NCBI GenBank assembly: GCA_003222675.1
Contig: QHWT01000096.1
Coordinates: 1 to 33,472 of the forward strand
Length of the DNA: 33,472 nucleotides
Reading direction: 5' to 3'
Origin: Acidobacteriota bacterium
GTDB taxonomy: Bacteria > Acidobacteriota > Vicinamibacteria > Vicinamibacterales > 2-12-FULL-66-21
How positions within the stretch are numbered: the stretch's first letter is position 1; every line of letters begins with the position of its first letter. The notes below the pieces were generated by a model, which had not been told where the DNA came from, did no database searches, and worked only from the letters and a program-made list of their open reading frames with translations. Positions 22,362 through 32,979 of the stretch are shown in pieces. A program made the position numbers and the translations under genes.

Positions 22362-22895
22362 ATGAAAGTACAGAAGTTGGTTGCGACGGTCGTGTGCGCG
22401 TCGGCTTGGTTGCTCGTTGCCGCATGCGGCGATCGCTCCATGCCCACCAGTCCGGACTCCCGGTTCGACTCCAATGGCATCACGGTGATGCACGATGGCG
22501 GCACGACGAGCGGCGCGTCCAGTTCGGGATCCACGAGCGCGACAACGATGAATCCGGCGTGGACATCATCGTCATCATCGTCGGGAGGAACGGTCAAGGA
22601 GACTCTCACCGGACCCGCCATCAATGGCGTTACGCCTCGGGGCCTCGCGACCGCCGATGAATCGAATTTTTCGAGCGGCGGTTCGACGATCCTGACCGTG
22701 CAAGTCAGGGACGTCAATCTGCGCGACGGAACCGTTCTGGGCGTGACGCTGGACTTCACGCCAGTCGGATCGATTACGCTGGCGGGCCGCCAAGGCACGA
22801 TGACCGCCAATCTCGGGCACTTCGGGGTATCGCGCGATCAGGTCCGGGTCAAGAACGGCGACGCCCAGATCCTGATCGGCGGCTTCTTCCAGTGA
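22362..22895 (+). CDS. Lipoprotein with Ser/Thr-rich linker and beta-rich domain, function unknown
   Basis: This 177-residue protein has a type II signal (KLVATVVCASAWLLVAAC, lipidated Cys22) and a low-complexity stretch rich in Ser, Thr and Gly (about 45-80). The C-terminal beta-rich domain contains TGPAINGVTPRGLATADES, STILTVQVRDVNLRDGTVLG and GSITLAGRQGTMTANLG. I do not recognise the family. The start is ATG 22362, with AGGAGAGG about 10 bases upstream; GTG 22356 is an alternative. It ends 6 bp from the stop of the convergent SCO-cytochrome gene, so the two transcripts must overlap at their 3' ends. Surface anchoring is likely. Confidence 0.78.
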   Translation: MKVQKLVATVVCASAWLLVAACGDRSMPTSPDSRFDSNGITVMHDGGTTSGASSSGSTSATTMNPAWTSSSSSSGGTVKETLTGPAINGVTPRGLATADESNFSSGGSTILTVQVRDVNLRDGTVLGVTLDFTPVGSITLAGRQGTMTANLGHFGVSRDQVRVKNGDAQILIGGFFQ

Positions 22896-22901
22896 CGGGT
22901 G

Positions 22902-24221
22902 TTATCTAACGGAATCGGGCTGGCTGTTGGTGATGCGGCCGCACTCGAGCATTGTCTTACCGTAGTAGGGGTTGTGTATTGCCGTGCCCGTTTGCAGCCA
23001 GTACTTGCGCAGCATCGGGCAGTACGCGACGTTCACACCGTCGCCGAGCGCGTTCCTCGCGTAGCTGATGATCGCATCACTGAGTGTGCCGAATGCGGCG
23101 CGTGCCGATGTCAGATCGGCCGCACGCTGCAGGTCGCCGGCGGCAGATCGAATCGAGTCCGCGCTCGTACCGAGCTTCGCCGCTTCCACCGCGATGGTGC
23201 GCGCGGCGTCCGTGATGCCGGTGCGCGTGTCGGCGCTCAACGCCTCTTGAATCCGAAGGTAGGGATTGACAATCGGCAGTACCAGTGCTGGTGCTGCAGC
23301 ATTGGGGGTGACGGCCGCATCTTGCCTCGCGAGATATTCAACGACCGCAGCGACTTCGGCGCTCGAGAGCGCAAGATTCGGCATGCGCACGTTCTTGTAC
23401 TTGTCGAATAGTTCCGTCGCGATTGGATCGCCATCGGCGAGCAGCTTGTCGGGCGCGAAAATGAATCGCGCGAGCCACGTGCGATCGCGTGTCTTCGTGA
23501 CACCGAGCAGGTCTGGTCCGATATGTTCCCCCCGCCCCAACGTGTGGCACGCGGCACAGTGACTCTTGAACATGTACTCGCCGTAATCGAGCGTCAGCGG
23601 CGTCGCATCCGCGTACGACTTGAGCTCGCGCTTCGGACCCCGCCAGCTCGCCAGCCAGTCGCCGATAGTCCGCGCGAGAAACTTCGGGTTGTCCAGTGCG
23701 GAGTTCCGCATCCACTGTCCCGTGACTTCATTGCCCACGACCAGATTGGGTACGTGTCCATCGGGATCCGACGGGTTCGGCGGCGTATCCATGCCAAGTT
23801 TTCTGCTAATCAGATCGATGTCCGCTTGTGAACCCGTCAGGAACAGCCAGCCGGGACCGGCGTGAAACTTCTCCGCGTAGGCCTTGAGCACCGCTGGGGT
23901 GTCGTGCGCGGGATCGATCGTGATCGAATAAAAGAATACGTCGCGGCCCATTCGATCGCCGAGCACCGTCTGCACTTGCGCGAGACGCGCCGTCTCGAGC
24001 GGGCATGCATACTTGCACGTCGTGTAGATCAAATTGACAGCGACGATCTTTCCCTTGATCAGATCATCGTAGAAATGGACGGGCGTGCCGTCCTGTGTAA
24101 TCAACGTCACATTTGGAAAGTAATTGGCACCCCACCGGCTGTTCTGGGCAGCCGAAGGGATCGCCGCGGCCCACCACAGCGTGGCGACCGCGGCGATCAC
24201 TGCCAGGGCTCTCGAGCGCAT
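22902..24221 (-). CDS. SCO1/SenC - cytochrome c - DUF3347 fusion protein, copy 1
   Basis: This 439-residue exported protein has three fused domains. After the signal peptide (ending SAAQ) the thioredoxin-like SCO domain has the copper site Cys69-x3-Cys73 (TTCKYACPLE) and a candidate His156. Next a class I cytochrome c has CAACH at 222-226 and axial Met280 (NVRMPNLAL). Last comes a DUF3347 domain (about 318-430) with NPYLRIQEALSADT, AYCPMLRKYWLQ and NPYYGKTMLECG. SCO proteins deliver copper to oxidases; DUF3347 has Cys/Met positions suited to copper. ATG 24221 is preceded by GGAGG and lies 22 bp after the multicopper oxidase stop. Longer frames upstream are spurious. Confidence 0.9.
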   Translation of the reverse strand: MRSRALAVIAAVATLWWAAAIPSAAQNSRWGANYFPNVTLITQDGTPVHFYDDLIKGKIVAVNLIYTTCKYACPLETARLAQVQTVLGDRMGRDVFFYSITIDPAHDTPAVLKAYAEKFHAGPGWLFLTGSQADIDLISRKLGMDTPPNPSDPDGHVPNLVVGNEVTGQWMRNSALDNPKFLARTIGDWLASWRGPKRELKSYADATPLTLDYGEYMFKSHCAACHTLGRGEHIGPDLLGVTKTRDRTWLARFIFAPDKLLADGDPIATELFDKYKNVRMPNLALSSAEVAAVVEYLARQDAAVTPNAAAPALVLPIVNPYLRIQEALSADTRTGITDAARTIAVEAAKLGTSADSIRSAAGDLQRAADLTSARAAFGTLSDAIISYARNALGDGVNVAYCPMLRKYWLQTGTAIHNPYYGKTMLECGRITNSQPDSVR

Positions 24222-24243
24222 GGTCTGCTCGCCTCCGGTGGCC

Positions 24244-26445
<2,202 letters not shown>

Positions 26446-27092
26446 AGATGCCTCGCCTCCTCGAGGTTATGAGTGCCGCCGCCGCTACATAGCAGGTGTC
26501 CACGAGCGCCCGCGTGCATCGAGAATGTCGCGCGGGAATTTCTGCTCACGTCGCTCGCGATACACACCTGAATGCAATCGCGACAGTCCTGTCGCGTGCG
26601 CGCAGGCGGCAATGCGATCCGCAACCACGTTTCACCGATGGCAGACGCGGCTGCCCTGAGCCCGCTGGATGACGTTCGGTCGTCCAGCTTGGCGTCCATG
26701 TCTACGAGGGTCGGTAGTACACGCAGGAGCACGCGTCTCGCGCGGGTCATTGCTGACCAAACGAACGCTCTCCTGCGTGACGTCACGAGAGCGTCGGTCC
26801 GTGTGCCGGGCGGCACCGGGACGACGCAATGTCGATCGCAGCAGTCAACGCGTCCCGGACCGCGAGGGAGGACGCGCCGAAATCGACGTAGTCACCCATG
26901 AAGGCGACTTCTGGCAGAACGGAATGAGCTACCGGTCGGACGGTCGTCTGTCGCGACTCGCCACGTCCGACTACGGGGTGGCGCCGGTGCCCGCCAGCGT
27001 CGGCGAATCGAGCAACAACGATGCCGACGCGTGCGCACGCGCGACACGCCGCGGCGACCTGGCGCTGCGAAAGATTGAAGGAAAGGGGCGGA
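26446..27092. other. Intergenic region between the two oxidase modules; no gene supported
   Basis: These 647 bp separate the end of module 2 from the start of module 1. A minus-strand frame of 124 codons ends at 26442 with an ATGA overlap onto the oxidase start, but its sequence is Arg/Ser-rich with moderate third-position GC, and the ribosome-site region it crosses is conserved with the other copy, so I do not call it. The 35 bp before each oxidase ATG are alike (ATAACCT-CGAGGAGG here, CACAACCTGAGTGAGGAG at the other copy), which marks the edge of the duplicated unit. The promoter of module 1 is probably here. Confidence 0.5.
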
Positions 27093-28460
27093 TTATTTGC
27101 TGAGGTCGGGCAAGCCCGTGTTGATGCGGCCGCACTCGAGCATCGCCTTGCCGTAGTACGGGTTCTGGATTGTCGTAGCTCTCTGGAGCCAGTATTTGCG
27201 CGCCATCGGGCAGTACGCGACCTTGACGCCGCTTCCGATGCTGACATTCGACGTTCTCGCGTAGGTGATGATGGCGTCACCCAGGCGGCCGAACGCGGCG
27301 CGGGCGGATTTCAGATCGCCACTCTGCTGGAACTCGCCGGCTGCCGTCTGGATCGGTGCCGCGCTCGAGCCGAGCTTCGCTGCTTCGGAAACGATGGTGC
27401 GCGCGGCGTCCTTGATGCCCGTCAGCGTATCGGCGCTCAACGCCTCTTGAATGCGCAGGTATGGTTCGACAATCGGCGCGGCCGCTGCGGCCGCGGGCGT
27501 CGAAGCACTCGGCGCCGCCGGAGCTGCACTCGGCGTGGGGGCGGCATCCTGTTTCGCGAGATAGTCGACGAGCACGGCGACGTCCTCGTGCGACAGCGCG
27601 AGATTCGGCATCCGCACGTTCTTGTACTGCTGGAACAGTTCCTTAGCGATCGGGTCGCCCTCGGCGAGCAACTTGTCGGGCGCGAGAATGAACCGCGTGA
27701 GCCATCCGCGATCGCGCGTGTTCGTCACACCGCGGAGGTCGGGCCCGATGAGCGGACCTTTCCCGACGGTGTGGCAGGCTGCGCAGTGATTCTTGAAGGT
27801 GTACTCGCCGCGATCCAGCGTGATGGGTGGCGCCTCGGCGTACGACTTGAGGTCTTTTCTCGGGTTCTGCCAGCTGTTCAACCAGTCGCCGATCGTGCGG
27901 GCGAGAAACTTCGGGTTGTCCACGCCGGAGTTCCGCATCCACTGACCGGTGACCTCATTGCCCACCAGCAGGTTTGGCGTGTGTCCGTCCGGATTCGCTG
28001 GATTGGGCGCCGAGTACAAACCGATCTTCTTGCTGATCAGATCGATGTCGGCCTGTTTGCCCGTGAGGAACAGCCATCCCGGCCCGGCATGGAACTTCGC
28101 GGCGTAGTCCTTGAGCACCGCCGCCGTGTCGTGTTCCGGATCGATCGTGATCGAATAGAAGAACACGTCGCGGCCCATTCGATCGCCGAGCAAGCGCTGG
28201 ACCTGCGCCAGACGAGCGGTCTCGAGCGGACAGGCGAACGTGCACGTCGTGTAGATCAAATTGATCGCGACGATCTTGCCCTTGATCAAATCGTCGTAGA
28301 AATGGACGGTCGCCCCGTCCTGGGTCGTCAACGTGACGTTGGGAAAATAATTGGCGCCCCAGTGGCTGTTCTGGGCAGCCGCAGGGGAAGCCGCGGTCAG
28401 CCACAACGTGGCGACCGCGGCAATCCGTGCGAGGACCAGCGAGCGTATCGTGCGCTGCAT
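27093..28460 (-). CDS. SCO1/SenC - cytochrome c - DUF3347 fusion protein, copy 2
   Basis: This 455-residue paralogue of the protein at 22902-24221 has the same three domains in the same order. The signal peptide ends SPAAAQ. The SCO domain has Cys73-x3-Cys77 (TTCTFACPLE) and candidate His160, the cytochrome c has CAACH at 226-230 and Met284, and the DUF3347 domain (about 332-445) has AYCPMARKYWLQ (Cys417, Met419) and NPYYGKAMLECG (Met440, Cys443). An Ala/Pro/Ser linker (about 305-330) longer than in copy 1 joins the last two domains. ATG 28460 lies 2 bp after the oxidase stop; an in-frame TTG at 28466 overlaps that stop. Translational coupling to the oxidase is likely. Confidence 0.9.
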   Translation of the reverse strand: MQRTIRSLVLARIAAVATLWLTAASPAAAQNSHWGANYFPNVTLTTQDGATVHFYDDLIKGKIVAINLIYTTCTFACPLETARLAQVQRLLGDRMGRDVFFYSITIDPEHDTAAVLKDYAAKFHAGPGWLFLTGKQADIDLISKKIGLYSAPNPANPDGHTPNLLVGNEVTGQWMRNSGVDNPKFLARTIGDWLNSWQNPRKDLKSYAEAPPITLDRGEYTFKNHCAACHTVGKGPLIGPDLRGVTNTRDRGWLTRFILAPDKLLAEGDPIAKELFQQYKNVRMPNLALSHEDVAVLVDYLAKQDAAPTPSAAPAAPSASTPAAAAAAPIVEPYLRIQEALSADTLTGIKDAARTIVSEAAKLGSSAAPIQTAAGEFQQSGDLKSARAAFGRLGDAIITYARTSNVSIGSGVKVAYCPMARKYWLQRATTIQNPYYGKAMLECGRINTGLPDLSK

Positions 28461-28462
28461 CG

Positions 28463-30688
28463 TCAACGCGCCGTCGGCAGATCGTACGGATCCTCGAACT
28501 TGACACCTTGCGGCGTCGGCACCGGCGTGGGCAGCGGACGGAGGAACGGTTCCCCGCCGCCGTTGATCTCCCAGCGCAGCAGCATCGCGTTGTCTTCGTG
28601 CATCGTGTTGTGGCAGTGCTCCATGAACATGCCGCCCCAGTCACGGAACTGCATCGTGATCGTGATGCTGCCGTGCGGCCTGAGGCGGTAGACGTCCTTG
28701 CGGCCGCGCTCCCATGCGGGAACGTTTGCGAAGCTGCCGTCACGCGCGAGCACTTGTCCTTCTTCGAAGTGGATGTGGATCGGGTGATCCCATCCGCCGC
28801 CGTCGTTGACGAGATGCCAGACTTCGCGCGAACCGAACTTCGGCGCCGCTGATACGCGGCCATAATCCGCATCCAGGGTCTGACCGCCATCCGTCGCGAT
28901 TCCCCACGGCCCGATGAAAGCGGTATTGGGGCTCGTGCCCGGCTGGCTTCCATCGCGTCCGAACACGAACGTCCGCTCGCGCGCGACCTGGATGGCCGAG
29001 AGATCCGGGTTCGGAATCAGCGTGAAGGGCACCTGGCTCTGGTCAGGCACCGCCGGATCGCGAACCACGCGGAACTCGAGGAAGCGGCCCACGCACGGAT
29101 CGAGCGACGTGCCCGAGAGTGCGGCCGCCATGCTCAGCATCGTGACCGGCTTGGCGCCGTTCAGTGCGGCGGCCAGGGGATCCGAATGATCGGCGAGGTT
29201 CACGAGGTGGAGCTTGTCGTTGAGGTTGTAGCTTGAAAAATCGATCACGATGTCGTAGCGCTCCGCAATGCCGATCTCGTCGAGCGCACCGAGGAAGACC
29301 GGTTGCGGCAGGAGGTTGCCGTCGTTGGCAATCTGCTGGATCAGCTGCGTCTGACCGGACGCGTTCGCGAGCGCGATCTTGAAGAACCTGGAGACGCTCG
29401 CATTCAGGATCCGGAATCGATACTTCCTGCGCTCCACTTCGAAGTAAGGATGCTCGACGAGGTTCACCGTCATCGTGTCGCCGAGGAATCCGTCGAACTG
29501 GAACAGATCGAAGAACAGCTGCCCGTCCTGGTCGAACGCCTTGTCGGCGAGCATCAGGTTCACGTCGTACTCGAGATTGCCCCAGCTCTTGCCCGTGCCG
29601 CTCGGCAGCCGCAGGTTGACGCCGTCCTCGATCTCTTCGTTCCCGCGATCGAGGCCGCTGTAAATGTTGAACATCGCGGCGTTGCCTTTGTACACGTTCT
29701 GCGCCGTGAAGCTGAACATGTGGTCGTGGAACCAGTGCGTGCTCATCGTCTCGTGCCAGTCGCCCGGGACGTTCATCAACTTGCCGTCATCGGTAGGACT
29801 GCTGGCCATCGGATCGGTCGCGCCGGTGTTGATGCTGAAATGCCCTGCGAGTACGACTGGCCAGTGATAGTCGTAGTACTGATTCGGGAAGAAGAACGCG
29901 CCGGTGAAGCCGTCGTTTTCCGCGCCGTGATGGCCGTTGTGCTCGTGTGTTGAAATCGTATGACGGCCGAACCCGCCGTTCTGCGTCACATCCGGCGAGA
30001 GCCCGTTGTGGTGGCGGAACAGCAGCGGTTCGCCGTAGCGTGCCTGCACCAGCTTCGGCGGAATCGTGCCGTTGAACGTCCAGACCGAGGTCGGGTTCTG
30101 CGTCGGCCAGTGCGGGTGGAAGCGCAATGGCAGTCCTTGCCTCGCATCGATCCCGCTGTTCAGCATCGATGACACGCCGGGGTTGTATATGTAGTTCGTC
30201 GTCGCGGGCGCCTGCGTCATCTCGACGGCGACTTTCGGGTAGAACTCATTGAACCTCTGGTGCGCCCACACCGCACCTGGAGGCCGTCCTTCGATCGGCC
30301 CCGTGCCCCCGCCAAGTCGAGGATCGACGGGCTGCTGCGTCTGGTTCGCTTCGGCCATTGGTGACGGGCTCAGGCACGACAGGGGATTGCGCGCCATGAC
30401 GTCGAAGCGCACCATCGGCTGGGTGAACTTGTCACAGCCAAACCGCGGGCTCGGCGGCGCCCCGGTGGGCCCCAGCGCCTGCGCCTTCACGCTCGCGACG
30501 AACGGGTTGAGCCCGCCGATCGGCGCCAGCATGCCGGCGCCGGTGAGGAGGCCCCACTTGAAGAGATCGCGTCGCGAGATGCGGCCCCAGGACAGCTCCC
30601 GCACGATTTCGGCGCGATTCCTTCTTGCATGTTCGGCGTCTCTGAGACGCGCCTTCGACGCGTTCCATGGCAAGTAGATGCGACTCAT
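28463..30688 (-). CDS. Tat-exported multicopper oxidase, copy 2
   Basis: This 741-residue paralogue of the oxidase at 24244-26445 has a twin-arginine signal at about 38-60 (ISRRDLFKWGLLTGAGMLAP). Ligand motifs are His248-Glu-His250 (THEHNGHHG), HWFHDH at 318-323, HPIHIH at 635-640 and HCHNTMHEDNAM with Cys692, His697 and axial Met702. The type 1 and trinuclear copper sites are therefore complete. ATG 30688 has GAGGAG about 10 bases upstream and is preferred over a longer frame to 30706. The loop between strands near 530-545 carries an insertion (SDPLAAALNGAKP) absent from copy 1, a possible difference in substrate access. The SCO-cytochrome-DUF3347 gene follows almost without a gap. Confidence 0.93.
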   Translation of the reverse strand: MSRIYLPWNASKARLRDAEHARRNRAEIVRELSWGRISRRDLFKWGLLTGAGMLAPIGGLNPFVASVKAQALGPTGAPPSPRFGCDKFTQPMVRFDVMARNPLSCLSPSPMAEANQTQQPVDPRLGGGTGPIEGRPPGAVWAHQRFNEFYPKVAVEMTQAPATTNYIYNPGVSSMLNSGIDARQGLPLRFHPHWPTQNPTSVWTFNGTIPPKLVQARYGEPLLFRHHNGLSPDVTQNGGFGRHTISTHEHNGHHGAENDGFTGAFFFPNQYYDYHWPVVLAGHFSINTGATDPMASSPTDDGKLMNVPGDWHETMSTHWFHDHMFSFTAQNVYKGNAAMFNIYSGLDRGNEEIEDGVNLRLPSGTGKSWGNLEYDVNLMLADKAFDQDGQLFFDLFQFDGFLGDTMTVNLVEHPYFEVERRKYRFRILNASVSRFFKIALANASGQTQLIQQIANDGNLLPQPVFLGALDEIGIAERYDIVIDFSSYNLNDKLHLVNLADHSDPLAAALNGAKPVTMLSMAAALSGTSLDPCVGRFLEFRVVRDPAVPDQSQVPFTLIPNPDLSAIQVARERTFVFGRDGSQPGTSPNTAFIGPWGIATDGGQTLDADYGRVSAAPKFGSREVWHLVNDGGGWDHPIHIHFEEGQVLARDGSFANVPAWERGRKDVYRLRPHGSITITMQFRDWGGMFMEHCHNTMHEDNAMLLRWEINGGGEPFLRPLPTPVPTPQGVKFEDPYDLPTAR

Positions 30689-30728
30689 GGGCGTTCTTCT
30701 CCTCACTCAGGTTGTGAATCCCGCCACA

Positions 30729-30752
30729 TGCCGGGGCGCTCGGGCCCCGGCA
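30729..30752 (-). other. Strong hairpin between the PASTA/LamG gene and the oxidase operon
   Basis: TGCCGGGGC and GCCCCGGCA form a perfect 9-bp stem with a 6-base loop. It lies 36 bp after the stop of the upstream gene and 41 bp before the oxidase ATG. No T-run follows, so it may act as a partial terminator, a processing site that sets different expression, or a factor-assisted stop. Confidence 0.5.
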
Positions 30753-30787
30753 CGAGGAAAGCCGTCGAAACGGCCGGTCACGGTTCG

Positions 30788-32845
30788 CTACCGCACCACG
30801 GCCGTGTTCATGTCAGTCGTTATCTCACCCACCGAGAGCGCGCGGTTGTAGACGCGCACCTCGTCGATGAGACCGTTGAAGAACTCGCCGGTCGACGAGG
30901 CGTCGCCGCCGATGCGGAGCGCGCCGTTGCTCTGGACGATCGTGTTCAGCGACGGCGCCACGATCGGATTCGCCGTTCCAACCAGCACGCCGTTGACGTA
31001 GAACTTCTGCACGATGCCGTCATAGGTCGTGGCGATGTGCGTCCAGGTATTCAGCGGCAGCTTCGTCGTGCCGCGGACGGCCTTGTCGCTCGTCAGCGTG
31101 GCGTTGTTCAGCCGCACGTAACCAGCCGGAACCGCCTGGCCGAGCGCCAGCGGCGCGCCATCGTGCGCATACAGGGCGTAGGAGAGAAGCCCTTCGCCGA
31201 CGATCCCACGCTCCTTCATCAGCACGCATTCCCAGCCACTCATGGACGATGGATTCACCCATGCCTCGAGCGTCATGCCCGTGGACAGATCGAGCGGGCT
31301 CGCGGTCGTGTCCGTGACCGTCACCCAGTCGTCGAAGCCGTCGAACTTCAGCGCGCCACCGAACCTGCCGGGGACACGGACCGCCTGACGAATCGCGCCG
31401 TTCTTCGCCGACGCCGATGAATCGATCGCGACCGTGCCGGACGCTTCGTCGAAGCCGAGCGCCAGCACCAGACCATTCGCCGGCGGTGCGCTCACGGGTC
31501 CGAGCGAAACCGTAAATCCGATGCTGCTACCGAGGAGTGCACTCGTGCCCGCAGTCGGGTTCTGACTGATCACGAGGCCGGCAGCAACCGTTGCGCTGTT
31601 CGCGCTCGCGATAGCACCGACGGCGAATCCTGCGCCGGTGATCGCTGACTGCGCGGCAGCCTGCGTCTTGCCGACGACATCAGGCACCGCCGCGCTGGCA
31701 GGTCCGAGCGAAAGGACGAACCCGACGGCGCTGCCGACGACTGCGCTCGTGCCTGCGGTCGGACTCTGACTGATGACGGAGCCTGCCGCGACGGTCGCGC
31801 TATTCGCGCTCGTCACCACGCCGACACTGAATCCGGCGGCGGTGATCGCTGATTGAGCGGCCGCCTGCGTCAGAGCGACGATCCCGGGGACAGCCGCCAT
31901 GGCGGGGCCCGTTGATACGACCAGAGCCACGGCACTGCCGGACACGACGCTCACACCGCCAGTCGGGTTCTGGCTGATCACTTGACCTGCCGGAACGGTG
32001 GTGCTGGAGCTGGACGTCACCGTGCCGACCGTGAGACTGGCCGCTGTGATCGCCGTCTGCGCGGCCGCCTGGGTCAAGTTGACCACTGAAGGTACAGAGA
32101 CCGTAGGAGCGGTGTTGATGACGTGCACGCCAACAGCGGGGGACGCTCCCGGGTTGCCCGCGGCGTCACGCGCGAGAGCGCTCACCGTGTGAAGACCATC
32201 TGCAACCGTCCGCGTGTCCCAGGAGATGCTGAAGGGCGCCACGATGTCGTTGCCGATCTCGATGTCGTCGACGAAGAACTGGACGCGGGTGACGCCGACG
32301 TTGTCGGACGCGGCCGCCTCGATCGTGACGATTCCCGATACGGTGCTGTCCGCGGCGGGCGCAGAGATGTTGACCGAGGGATTGACGATGTCAGGGATCA
32401 CGCCGACCTTCACGATCCCGACCGCGGTCTGTCCGAGCGTGTCGCGGATTTCATATGTGAAGACGTCGCTCGTTGCGGCCGTCGCCGGAGGCGGAGGCGG
32501 AGGCGGAGGCGTATACGTGTACGGGTCCGAACCGGTGATCGTGCCGCCCGCGGAGCTCGTCGTCGCGACGCGCGCGATGCTCAGGTTCGTTCCCCTGTCA
32601 TTGGCCAGGAGGAAAGCCCCGGCGAAGGTCGTAGGACCGGCGACGTTTTCCAGCGAGTCAGGGCCCGCCTGCGGCCACGTGTCGTTCGCCTGTGGCGTCG
32701 GGGGAACCGCGCACACCGGTCCCAGGAATGTCTGCGTCTGCGCCTGCATCGGCATCACGATCGTCAGCACGCCGAGTAGAAGCGATGCAGCAAGCTTTAC
32801 GATTCCGCGCGCTGAAGGCTCAATAGGACGACGGTTAAGAGACAT
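30788..32845 (-). CDS. Secreted multidomain surface protein: Ig/cadherin-like, three PASTA, LamG
   Basis: This 685-residue protein has a signal peptide (KLAASLLLGVLTIVMPMQAQ), a cadherin-like domain interrupted by eight prolines (about 40-145), and an Ig-like domain (PSVNISAPAADSTVSG ... VRVQFFVDD-type strands, about 155-245). Three PASTA domains of about 66 residues follow (VPSVVNLTQAAAQTAIT, VPGIVALTQAAAQSAIT, VPDVVGKTQAAAQSAIT). The C-terminal concanavalin-like LamG domain has WVNPSSMSGWECVLMKERG and NGLIDEVRVYNRALS. PASTA domains usually bind peptidoglycan; LamG binds glycans. ATG 32845 has GAGGAG upstream. It may be co-transcribed with the oxidase genes 100 bp downstream. A remnant of a related LamG gene is at 11521-11655. 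Confidence 0.88.
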   Translation of the reverse strand: MSLNRRPIEPSARGIVKLAASLLLGVLTIVMPMQAQTQTFLGPVCAVPPTPQANDTWPQAGPDSLENVAGPTTFAGAFLLANDRGTNLSIARVATTSSAGGTITGSDPYTYTPPPPPPPPATAATSDVFTYEIRDTLGQTAVGIVKVGVIPDIVNPSVNISAPAADSTVSGIVTIEAAASDNVGVTRVQFFVDDIEIGNDIVAPFSISWDTRTVADGLHTVSALARDAAGNPGASPAVGVHVINTAPTVSVPSVVNLTQAAAQTAITAASLTVGTVTSSSSTTVPAGQVISQNPTGGVSVVSGSAVALVVSTGPAMAAVPGIVALTQAAAQSAITAAGFSVGVVTSANSATVAAGSVISQSPTAGTSAVVGSAVGFVLSLGPASAAVPDVVGKTQAAAQSAITGAGFAVGAIASANSATVAAGLVISQNPTAGTSALLGSSIGFTVSLGPVSAPPANGLVLALGFDEASGTVAIDSSASAKNGAIRQAVRVPGRFGGALKFDGFDDWVTVTDTTASPLDLSTGMTLEAWVNPSSMSGWECVLMKERGIVGEGLLSYALYAHDGAPLALGQAVPAGYVRLNNATLTSDKAVRGTTKLPLNTWTHIATTYDGIVQKFYVNGVLVGTANPIVAPSLNTIVQSNGALRIGGDASSTGEFFNGLIDEVRVYNRALSVGEITTDMNTAVVR
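32486..32509 (-). repeat. (CGGAGG)4 simple repeat encoding polyproline
   Basis: Four perfect 6-bp units inside the surface protein gene code for the eight-proline run in its first domain. Gain or loss of units would keep the frame and change only the length of the proline rod. Confidence 0.85.
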
Positions 32846-32979
32846 TCTCCGCTCCTCGATTTGATCAAAATCGCTGCGCGTATGCCGCGAACGCCAGAAC
32901 GCGTGCCTGGGGGGTGTCGCGAGTAAACCCGATTCACGGGCAATTGCAAATGGCACGGAGGTGGGGGTTCGCCATTGAT

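Noticed and set aside
22470-22485. GGTTCGACTCC, resembling a tRNA T-arm
   Set aside because: The flanks do not pair into a T-stem or acceptor stem, and it is inside the lipoprotein gene.
27021-28691. Plus-strand frame (556 codons) opposite the SCO-cytochrome-DUF3347 gene
   Set aside because: It spans two real minus-strand genes and is Arg/Ala-rich; a shadow.
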